Shown here in pieces: positions 1 to 5,744 of a DNA stretch of 11,968 nucleotides (positions within the stretch are counted from its first letter, which is position 1; each line of letters opens with the position of its first letter). Made by a program: the position numbers and the translations under genes. This stretch comes from Limisphaerales bacterium (GTDB lineage Bacteria; Verrucomicrobiota; Verrucomicrobiia; Limisphaerales; UBA11358). The DNA lies in contig DAIDJC010000011.1 in the NCBI GenBank assembly GCA_027451565.1, forward strand, positions 15,735 to 27,702. Reading direction: 5' to 3'. The notes beneath the pieces are model-generated. The model ran no database searches, was not told the DNA's origin, and saw only the letters and a program-made list of their open reading frames with translations.

Positions 1-254
1 ATGGTTTGAAGATGTTCCAGCACCCCGCGGATGAGCGGTTCGGCAAAAAGCCGGGTTTCTGCCTCCCCGGCCGTGGGTGGCGGCAGGGCGGTTTCCTGGC
101 CCCATGTCGCGGGCCCCTTTTCCTGCTCAATCGCCGCCGTGCGCTGGGAATTCCAAAATTGCGCCAGTTCCAATTCCAAATCCGCAGGTGGATTCAGTTC
201 ATGCTGGAATAAAAATTGGACCGCGCGCTCGCGCGCCTCACGTCGTTTGCCCAT
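1..254 (-). CDS. nusB: NusB transcription antitermination factor, 5' part (runs off left edge)
   Basis: Reading the minus strand from the ATG at 252-254 gives 84 complete codons with no stop before the window edge. The protein begins MGKRREARERAVQFLFQ, the basic first helix typical of NusB (R-x-x-A-x-x-x-L-F-Q pattern). It continues through an acidic and proline-rich stretch to RLFAEPLIRGVLEH, which matches the NusB region leading into its second half. NusB binds boxA RNA together with NusE (ribosomal protein S10) and supports antitermination during rRNA synthesis. The roughly 40-residue segment between the first helix and RLFAEPLI (about residues 25-68) is longer than I expect for E. coli NusB. 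GGGAG lies close to the start codon, at an unusually short spacing. An upstream overlapping ATG is out of frame. The C-terminal part is outside the window. Confidence 0.85.
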   Translation of the reverse strand, partial: MGKRREARERAVQFLFQHELNPPADLELELAQFWNSQRTAAIEQEKGPATWGQETALPPPTAGEAETRLFAEPLIRGVLEHLQT

Positions 255-581
255 GCTCCCATATTGCCGCAGAACTAGCCCCCCAGGAAATGAAAAATTG
301 CCTTCCACCCTTTGCGCGGGGTTTGACTCCGGATAAAATGACCCATGAAACCTTGTTTCTCATCCATTGATGGCAACCGGTGACCGATTAAAAATCATCT
401 GCCCCGGCCTTCTTTTTGGTACGCATGCAAACCATCGGTCGTAATATTTCGCCTGCAGATGGGCTTTGATTGCCTCAGACATTTCCCAGGGATCCTCGGC
501 GACAGGAAGGTGGCGGAGGCGGGCTTGGCGCCGAAGGGAGATTGACTTGAATTGGAGCATTGAATTTGGCATGAATTAAGG
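255..581. other. Gap between nusB and the small membrane gene; no convincing gene
   Basis: This stretch lies between the divergent starts of nusB and the 582-755 gene, so it should contain promoters for both, but I could not pick a clear -10/-35 pair. A 70-codon minus-strand frame (360-572) has fair composition in its middle part. It has no recognisable motif and no ribosome binding site, and its start would lie only 9 bases from that of the oppositely oriented 582 gene, so I do not call it. I see no tRNA, no strong hairpin followed by T residues, and no repeat. Confidence 0.5.
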
Positions 582-755
582 GTGTTCAGCAAACGGGACA
601 AAGAGCGGGAACGTTACTATTTACTACCTGGGCAGGGTGGGCGGGCCTATAGGCGCAAGCAAAGAATCATTTTGCTTTGGATTATTATCGCCTCTGTTTT
701 CATGGGCGGTTTGCTGGCGGTTTTTATTTGGTGGGTATCCAGGCCCAGGATTTGA
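582..755 (+). CDS. Small single-span membrane protein, 57 aa, unknown function
   Basis: An open frame from a GTG at 582 to TGA at 753-755 encodes 57 residues. It starts with a highly charged N-terminus (FSKRDKERER), then YYLLPGQGG, then a basic patch YRRKQR. A strong hydrophobic helix follows, about residues 29-51 (IILLWIIIASVFMGG and onward, ending FIWWV), and a short basic tail SRPRI closes the protein. The positive patch before the helix predicts a cytoplasmic N-terminus. An in-frame TGA at 561-563 limits the frame and no ATG is available upstream. AAGG directly abuts the GTG, which is too close for a normal ribosome binding site. It is followed after 44 bases by the SurA-like gene on the same strand, so it may share a transcript or a role in envelope biogenesis. 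I do not recognise the family. The call rests on the textbook membrane topology and the placement. Confidence 0.5.
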   Translation: MFSKRDKERERYYLLPGQGGRAYRRKQRIILLWIIIASVFMGGLLAVFIWWVSRPRI

Positions 756-762
756 CATGCCC

Positions 763-790
763 TTGACCGCCATGAGTCAGAGGGTATCAT
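763..790 (+). promoter_or_regulatory. Candidate sigma-70-type promoter for the SurA-like gene
   Basis: TTGACC (763-768) and TATCAT (785-790) are separated by 16 bases, each matching the consensus at five of six positions. Transcription would begin near 797, only about 3 bases before the TTG start codon at 800, giving a nearly leaderless mRNA. A further TTGACA at 752-757 has no partner at normal spacing. Confidence 0.4.
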
Positions 791-799
791 GCAGACATC

Positions 800-1783
800 T
801 TGAAAAAAAATCGTCTCAAGGTTGCCATCAAAGGCGTGTTCCTGCCGGGACTGCTTATGGCTTTTGCCCTCCCTGCATCCGCACAGGTTGTGGACGGCAT
901 CGAGGCAGTGGTGGCTGACAAGGTCATCACTTTTGCCCAGGTGGCCGATTACACGAGGCCGGTGGAGGAAACACTGCGCACACAGTACGGTTCCCAACCG
1001 GATGTTTACCGGCAAAAACTGGATTCCGCATTGCACGACAGCTTGGAATTGCTTGTGGAACGCGCCTTGATACTTCACAGCTACGAATCCGGGGGTTACG
1101 TTAAATTGCCTGACAGCTTGGTGGACGGCCTGGTTGAAGACAATATCCGGGAACATTTTGGCGACCGCGTCACCATGCTCAAAACCCTGCAGGCACAAGG
1201 GCTGACGCTCGAACAGTACCGCAAGGAACTTTTGGACCGTTATATTGAAGCCGGCCTCCGAAACCAGAATGTCCAGAAAACCATCATCATCTCCCCCTAC
1301 AAGATCGAGACCTATTACCACGCTCACCAGGATGAATTCAAGGTGGATGATCAGGTCAAATTGCGGATGATCGTCCTGAACAAATCCTCTGATGAAGACA
1401 CCAATGCCTTGTTTCAGGCGCGGGAAATTCTTCAAAAGGTGGAAGGCAAGACATCCTTTGCGCAGCTTGCCGCGCTTTACGCAGCGGGATCCCAGGAACA
1501 TCCGAATGGTGAATGGGGGTGGATAGACCGCACAGTGCTGCGCAAGGAATTGTCCAACGCGGCGTTCAGCCTGCCGGTGGGACAGGTCAGCCAGCCCATT
1601 CAAACACGCGAGGCCGTCTATTTGCTGCAGGTTGAGGAAAAGCAGCCGGCCCACGATAAAAAGCTGGCTGATGTGCGGGATGAAATCGAGAAAACCCTTC
1701 AACTTCAGGAACAGGCACGGCTGTCCAAGGATTACATTGATGGCCTCAAGAAAAAAACCTACATCCGGTACTTCTTTAACTGA
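800..1783 (+). CDS. SurA-like periplasmic peptidyl-prolyl cis-trans isomerase (parvulin/PpiC type)
   Basis: The 327-residue protein has a signal peptide (KKNRLKVAIKG, hydrophobic core, then ALPASAQ with likely cleavage after residue 28). A SurA-type N-terminal helical domain follows, about residues 30-165 (VVDGIEAVVADKVITFAQV, then ERALILHSYE and LTLEQYRKELLDRYI). A single PpiC/parvulin domain covers about 185-280 (QVKLRMIVLNK, SFAQLAALYAAGSQE, GEWGWIDR, AAFSLPVGQVSQPIQT). The C-terminal helix is charged. By family knowledge it should chaperone and isomerise outer-membrane proteins in the periplasm. E. coli SurA carries two parvulin domains; this one has only one, so I give no symbol. The start is TTG at 800, the only start giving an intact signal peptide: an in-frame TGA lies at 773-775, and ATG 789 opens a four-codon frame ending TGA at 801-803, overlapping this TTG. 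It is followed 114 bases later by pdxA. Confidence 0.88.
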   Translation: MKKNRLKVAIKGVFLPGLLMAFALPASAQVVDGIEAVVADKVITFAQVADYTRPVEETLRTQYGSQPDVYRQKLDSALHDSLELLVERALILHSYESGGYVKLPDSLVDGLVEDNIREHFGDRVTMLKTLQAQGLTLEQYRKELLDRYIEAGLRNQNVQKTIIISPYKIETYYHAHQDEFKVDDQVKLRMIVLNKSSDEDTNALFQAREILQKVEGKTSFAQLAALYAAGSQEHPNGEWGWIDRTVLRKELSNAAFSLPVGQVSQPIQTREAVYLLQVEEKQPAHDKKLADVRDEIEKTLQLQEQARLSKDYIDGLKKKTYIRYFFN

Positions 1784-1897
1784 GGTCTGGGCGCTCAAAT
1801 CGCGTGGCGGGAGCAACTCCAGCCAGGCATGCCAGGGTGATTCAAATGGAGACTGGTTGAATGGAAGGTTTGGGAAGCTTTGTAACAAGCGGGTTTT

Positions 1898-2914
1898 ATG
1901 AACCGAAACCACAAGGGAACCGGATGGGTGGGCATTCCGGTGGGTGATGTCACCGGAATTGGACCGGAGGTGGCCCTCAAGGCCGCCGCCATGGAAGCTG
2001 CTCAAGATGCAGTCAAATATCTTTTCATAGGGGATGAAACCTGGCTGAACCGCCAAAACGCCCGGACGGGATTGAAACTGCCGCTGCAACCCTTCGTGGG
2101 GTATGCGGCGGAGGGAAGGTTTTTCACACATGACCCGCTGGGAAACAAGTTGCCGGACCAACTGAAAACCGCAGCACCAGAGGCCGCCCTGGCCGCCGTG
2201 GAATGGCTTCAAGATGGAGCCGGGCGCTGCTTGAAAGGAGAATTGGATGCGCTCGTCACCGCCCCGGTGAACAAGGAATCCATCATTCGGGCTGGTCACA
2301 ACGGGTTTGTAGGCCAGACTGAAATGTTGTCCCAATTGGCCGGGACCCAAAAGACTGCCATGATGCTTTTGGGCCAGGACGAGCGTGGGAGGTGGCTGCG
2401 TGTGGCATTGGCCACCGTGCATATGGCGCTTCGCTGTGTTCCAGAGAACCTCACCCGCGAGCGGGTATTTCTAACCATCGAGAAAGCGGTTCAATCCTGC
2501 AGCGACCTGGGTTTGTCCCAGGCCCGCATCGCCGTTGCGGGTTTGAATCCCCACGCAGGGGAAGGGGGCGAATTTGGCGATGAAGAAACCACCATTATCG
2601 GACCGGCAGTGGAGGATGCTCGGAAGAGAGGGTGGGATGTGGAAGGGGCCTTGAGCGGGGACACGGTGTTTCATCATGCCTTGCACGGACGCTATGACGT
2701 GGTCGTGGCCATGTATCATGATCAAGGTTTGGCACCTCTCAAAGCAGTGGCTTTTGACACGGGCGTAAATTGGACCCTGGGGTTACCATTCATTCGAACC
2801 TCGCCAGACCATGGAACAGCCTACGATTTGGCAGGCCATGACAGGGCGAATCCATCCAGCATGCGGGCAGCCATTCGTTTGGCCAAACGGCTGGCGGCGA
2901 ACAAGGCCAACTGA
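1898..2914 (+). CDS. pdxA: 4-hydroxythreonine-4-phosphate dehydrogenase (vitamin B6 synthesis)
   Basis: PdxA oxidises 4-phosphohydroxy-L-threonine with NAD(P)+. The product decarboxylates to 3-amino-1-hydroxyacetone phosphate, the partner of deoxyxylulose 5-phosphate in the PdxJ reaction to pyridoxine phosphate. The 338 residues show the family motifs in order: GDVTGIGPEVALK (16-28), TAPVNKE (121-127), TVHMAL (173-178), NPHAGEGGEFG (217-227), GDTVF (254-258), MYHDQGLAPLK (272-282) and TLGLPFIRTSPDHGTA (293-308). Metal ligands H175, H219 and H274 and substrate residues K282, N291 and R300 correspond to E. coli H166, H211, H266, K274, N283 and R292. The substrate motif usually written GHTE reads GQTE here (Q140 in place of His). 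The start ATG at 1898 has only a weak AGCGGG ahead of it. The gene follows the SurA-like gene, an arrangement also known from E. coli. Confidence 0.95.
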   Translation: MNRNHKGTGWVGIPVGDVTGIGPEVALKAAAMEAAQDAVKYLFIGDETWLNRQNARTGLKLPLQPFVGYAAEGRFFTHDPLGNKLPDQLKTAAPEAALAAVEWLQDGAGRCLKGELDALVTAPVNKESIIRAGHNGFVGQTEMLSQLAGTQKTAMMLLGQDERGRWLRVALATVHMALRCVPENLTRERVFLTIEKAVQSCSDLGLSQARIAVAGLNPHAGEGGEFGDEETTIIGPAVEDARKRGWDVEGALSGDTVFHHALHGRYDVVVAMYHDQGLAPLKAVAFDTGVNWTLGLPFIRTSPDHGTAYDLAGHDRANPSSMRAAIRLAKRLAANKAN

Positions 2915-3062
2915 TTTGAAACCCTGACTCGACGCCGTGATTTCGAGCGCAACGGTTTAAAACCCCCTCACTTGATCCGCACCCGGCGCGGCGGTTCACA
3001 ATCTCATCGCGGAAGTCCGCTTCCACAAAACCCGACATTCGGATGGGTGCCGGAAGAAGCCA

Positions 3063-3092
3063 TTGACTTTATGCATGAAAATTGTGTATCAG
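3063..3092 (+). promoter_or_regulatory. Possible promoter overlapping the amtB start region
   Basis: TTGACT (3063-3068) and TATCAG (3087-3092) are 18 bases apart. Transcription would start near 3099, just ahead of the ATG at 3102. I found no sigma-54 type TGGC-N8-TTGC element upstream, which is the classical nitrogen-control promoter of amtB in proteobacteria. Confidence 0.28.
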
Positions 3093-3101
3093 ACTTTATT
3101 C

Positions 3102-4547
3102 ATGAATAAAATTCATAGCTTGTGGCTTGGATTCCTGTTGCTTGCGGGCGTTTGGGCCGGAGTTTTTGGAGATGTGACAAGGAGTGGGGCATCCGTCATG
3201 GACTCCAATGGAGGCACGATGGAAGAGCGGGTATCACATTTGGAACAGGAAATGGCGGGTGTTTCAGCCCGGGACAGCCAGGTGAATTCTGGGGACAATG
3301 CGTGGGTTTTGGTGAGTTCGGCGCTGGTGCTGATGATGACGGCGCCCGGTTTGATCTTGTTCTATGGGGGGTTGGTGCGGAGCAAAAATGTTTTGGGGAC
3401 AATGATGCACAGCCTTGTGCTGATGGGTTTGGTGTCCGCGATTTGGCTGGTTTATGGATACAGTGTGGCATTTGCGCCCGGAACGCCATTTTTTGGGAAT
3501 CCCATGACCTATTTTATGCTGGGCCATGTTGGGGACACCCCCAACCCCGATTACGCCGCGACCATACCGCAGACCAGTTTCATGTTGTTTCAAATGATGT
3601 TTGCCATCATCACGCCTGCGTTGATCAGCGGCGCCGTGGCGGAGCGGGTGAAGTTCCGCGGTTATGTTTTGTTCATGCTGTTTTGGACCACGCTGGTTTA
3701 TCTGCCTTTGTGCCACATGGTGTGGGGTAAGGGAGGATTTTTAAATTGGAGCCTTGGCGGTCAGATTCCAGCGCTGGATTTTGCAGGAGGCACTGTGGTT
3801 CACATTAGTTCGGGAGTTTCAGCGCTGGTCTGCGCCATCATGTTGGGCAAACGGGCAGGTTACCTGCATCAACCCATGCTGCCGCACAATGTGGTGTTAT
3901 CCCTGATAGGCACGGGTTTGTTATGGGTGGGTTGGTTTGGGTTTAATGCCGGAAGTGCGCTGGGGGCCGGGGGGCTGGCAGCAAGCGCCTTTGCAGCCAC
4001 TCATTTTTCCGCTGCAGCCGGGGCGTTAAGCTGGACGATGGTGGAATGGTGGCATAAATGCAGGCCCAGCGTCCTGGGTGCCGCGTCGGGAATGGTGGCA
4101 GGCTTGGCCACCATCACTCCCGCCTCGGGGTTTGTCTCCATCCCGTCGGCTTTTATGATTGGGCTGGCGGGAGGTTCCATCTGTTATTTTGCAGTCACAA
4201 AGTTAAAGGCCCACTTTTCCTATGACGATGCCTTGGATGTGTTTGGAGTGCATGGAGTTGGCAGCGTGGTGGGTATGCTGATGCTGGGTTGGCTGGCCAA
4301 CACGGCGGTCAATCCGGCCATTGGGCAAACTTTTCATAAAAACGGCCAGTTGATTTCGCTGGCTGGGGGCCTTCATCAGTTCACCAACCAATCCGTGGCC
4401 GTGATGATCACGGCGGTGTATTCGGCCATTGCAAGCTGGGTTTTGTTCAAGGTGACCGATTGCTGTGTCGGCTTGCGTGTGGATCCGGAATCCGAAAGCA
4501 TCGGGCTGGACCTGAGCCAGCATGGTGAAAGAGCCTATAGCGAATAA
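3102..4547 (+). CDS. amtB: Ammonium transporter, Amt/MEP/Rh family
   Basis: This is an inner-membrane channel for ammonium. Numbered from ATG 3102 it has 481 residues: a signal peptide (KIHSLWLGFLLLAGVWAG), a polar segment with a short predicted coiled coil (EERVSHLEQEMAGV, about 41-54), then about 11 membrane spans from residue 67. Diagnostic sites are the Amt signature DFAGGTVVHISSGVSALV (226-243) with D226 and pore His H234, and the second pore His H384 in DVFGVHGVGSVVG. The FQMMF pair (F163, F167) corresponds to the E. coli Phe gate region. Alternative in-frame starts are TTG 3063 (GGAAG ahead) and ATG 3075; 3102 gives the cleanest signal peptide. glnK follows after 31 bases, the usual amtB-glnK pair in which GlnK plugs the channel when ammonium is plentiful. 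The assignment is firm; the start is not. Confidence 0.93.
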   Translation: MNKIHSLWLGFLLLAGVWAGVFGDVTRSGASVMDSNGGTMEERVSHLEQEMAGVSARDSQVNSGDNAWVLVSSALVLMMTAPGLILFYGGLVRSKNVLGTMMHSLVLMGLVSAIWLVYGYSVAFAPGTPFFGNPMTYFMLGHVGDTPNPDYAATIPQTSFMLFQMMFAIITPALISGAVAERVKFRGYVLFMLFWTTLVYLPLCHMVWGKGGFLNWSLGGQIPALDFAGGTVVHISSGVSALVCAIMLGKRAGYLHQPMLPHNVVLSLIGTGLLWVGWFGFNAGSALGAGGLAASAFAATHFSAAAGALSWTMVEWWHKCRPSVLGAASGMVAGLATITPASGFVSIPSAFMIGLAGGSICYFAVTKLKAHFSYDDALDVFGVHGVGSVVGMLMLGWLANTAVNPAIGQTFHKNGQLISLAGGLHQFTNQSVAVMITAVYSAIASWVLFKVTDCCVGLRVDPESESIGLDLSQHGERAYSE

Positions 4548-4578
4548 ACCGGGTCCAGAAAACCCAATCAAAAATACC

Positions 4579-4917
4579 ATGAAAAAAATTGAAGCCATCA
4601 TCAAGCCATTTAAATTGGAAGAGGTAAAAGACGCCCTGTCCGACCTGGGTATTCTTGGAATGACCGTCTGCGAGGTGAAGGGATTCGGCCGCCAGAAGGG
4701 CCATACGGAAATCTATCGCGGCAGCGAGTACACAGTGGATTTTTTGCCCAAGATCAAAATAGAGACCGTTTTGCCGGACGCACTGGCCGAGCAGGCGGTG
4801 GAGGCGATCATCAAGGCTGCCAAAACAGGGAAGATAGGTGATGGCAAGGTTTTTGTGATACCGGTGCAGGAGGCTTTCCGCATCCGGACCGGCGAACAGG
4901 ATGACCAGGCGCTTTGA
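4579..4917 (+). CDS. glnK: Nitrogen regulatory protein PII (GlnK type)
   Basis: The 112-residue protein is the normal PII length and begins with the canonical MKKIEAIIKPFKLEEVKDAL. The T-loop is intact (KGFGRQKGHTEIYRGSEYTV, residues 34-53) with Y51, the tyrosine uridylylated by GlnD in many bacteria. The B-loop TGKIGDGKVFVIP supplies the ATP/2-oxoglutarate pocket, and the tail EAFRIRTGE is typical. PII senses 2-oxoglutarate, ATP and ADP. Lying 31 bases downstream of amtB, it most likely binds AmtB to stop ammonium uptake, hence GlnK rather than GlnB. The frame is open back to ATG 4522, which would overlap amtB and add 19 unconserved residues; I prefer 4579. No Shine-Dalgarno motif precedes it, so translation may be coupled to amtB. 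Confidence 0.95.
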   Translation: MKKIEAIIKPFKLEEVKDALSDLGILGMTVCEVKGFGRQKGHTEIYRGSEYTVDFLPKIKIETVLPDALAEQAVEAIIKAAKTGKIGDGKVFVIPVQEAFRIRTGEQDDQAL

Positions 4918-4939
4918 AGTTTATGCCACAGCCCCCGAG

Positions 4940-5620
4940 TCAGGCGCCGAGGATGCTGTGAAAAACCACCTCTTTAGTTTTCCATACCAAGGCCATTGTG
5001 ATGGCCAAAGGTGACAGGCCAAGGCAGAGCAGAAGGGTGGTGGTGAGGTTCCAAAACCAAGCCATGGCTTGAACGCCCCAGTGAAAGTTCAGGCTGGCCA
5101 GTTCAGGCAGGCCAAAAACTGCGCCCATGGCCAGCGCCCAAAGAATCAGCAACCACCGGTTCAACTTGGTGAATTGGCGCATTTCCTGGCGAAGGGTTTC
5201 ATCCGGCAACATCAGCCCAAGTTGTTTGAGCACGCCGTTCAGGCAGAATAAAAACATCAAGGCAGACAACGTCAGGACCAGCATGGAATCCCTGAAAAAC
5301 GGCTGCTCGGGCATGCGGCTGAACCAGAATGGGAATGGGCAGTAACCCAGGTTGACCCACCCGAAGAACCGGGCTCTGTCCAGCGCCTGCCTCCAGGGAC
5401 GTTCCTTGGCTTGAAAACTCCCGATCTCCATGAGGCCATACAAGAGCAACATATTCACAGCCAAGGCCGGAATGATGCCTCCCAACCCCAGCCCATCCGC
5501 ACGAGCGGTGTCCGCGCAAATAACCAGCCACGCCGGCAATCCCCAAAAAAGCGCGGATAACCCCCGGGTCAATTTGCCGAGGGACCGCAAGAGTTCTGGC
5601 CGTGGTGTGGCATCAGTCAT
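4940..5620 (-). CDS. Hypothetical multi-span membrane protein
   Basis: The 226-residue protein is of unknown function. Hydrophobic segments lie near residues 19-39, 46-66, 111-135, 153-173 and 185-213, with an aromatic-rich, possibly membrane-lying stretch at 84-100 (ARFFGWVNLGYCPFPFWF). A charged loop, DETLRQEMRQFTKLNR, separates the third and fourth spans. I see no catalytic or transporter signature. It converges on glnK with 22 bases between the stop codons. It lies downstream of speA on the same strand after 124 bases that contain two hairpins, so co-transcription is uncertain. The long uninterrupted frame and the consistent hydrophobic pattern support a real gene. Confidence 0.7.
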   Translation of the reverse strand: MTDATPRPELLRSLGKLTRGLSALFWGLPAWLVICADTARADGLGLGGIIPALAVNMLLLYGLMEIGSFQAKERPWRQALDRARFFGWVNLGYCPFPFWFSRMPEQPFFRDSMLVLTLSALMFLFCLNGVLKQLGLMLPDETLRQEMRQFTKLNRWLLILWALAMGAVFGLPELASLNFHWGVQAMAWFWNLTTTLLLCLGLSPLAITMALVWKTKEVVFHSILGA

Positions 5621-5697
5621 TGTTTGAATTGTGCCTGAAACCTTTTGAAGGTTGAATTAAAATCCACTGTTGAAGCAAGCAGCCTGGCCGGTGTCCG

Positions 5698-5744
5698 CCC
5701 CGGTGAAAATGCGCCGGGGATGAGTTCGGGAAGACGGCCCCGAA
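5698..5744 (-). terminator. Two hairpins directly after speA; weak terminator candidate
   Basis: Immediately downstream of the speA stop codon, bases 5738-5744 pair with 5725-5731 (six pairs plus one G-T, six-base loop). Bases 5714-5719 pair with 5698-5703 (CCCCGG/CCGGGG, ten-base loop). Neither is followed by a T run on the minus strand, so this may be a processing or pausing structure rather than an intrinsic terminator. Confidence 0.28.

Noticed and set aside
360..572. A 70-codon minus-strand frame between nusB and the 582-755 gene
   Set aside because: No motif, no ribosome binding site, and its start is almost back-to-back with the oppositely oriented small membrane gene. Composition alone is not enough.
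647..2422. A 591-codon open frame on the minus strand opposite the SurA-like and pdxA genes
   Set aside because: Both opposite-strand genes are clear homologues; the antisense protein has no domain-like motifs and odd composition (many His, Phe, Gln). It is a shadow of biased codon use.
2915..3062. Sigma-54 promoter ahead of amtB
   Set aside because: No TGGC-N8-TTGC-like arrangement with correct spacing could be found.
4522..4578. Upstream ATG extending glnK by 19 residues and overlapping amtB
   Set aside because: PII proteins begin at the MKKIEAIIKPF block; the extension is polar and unlike any PII N-terminus.
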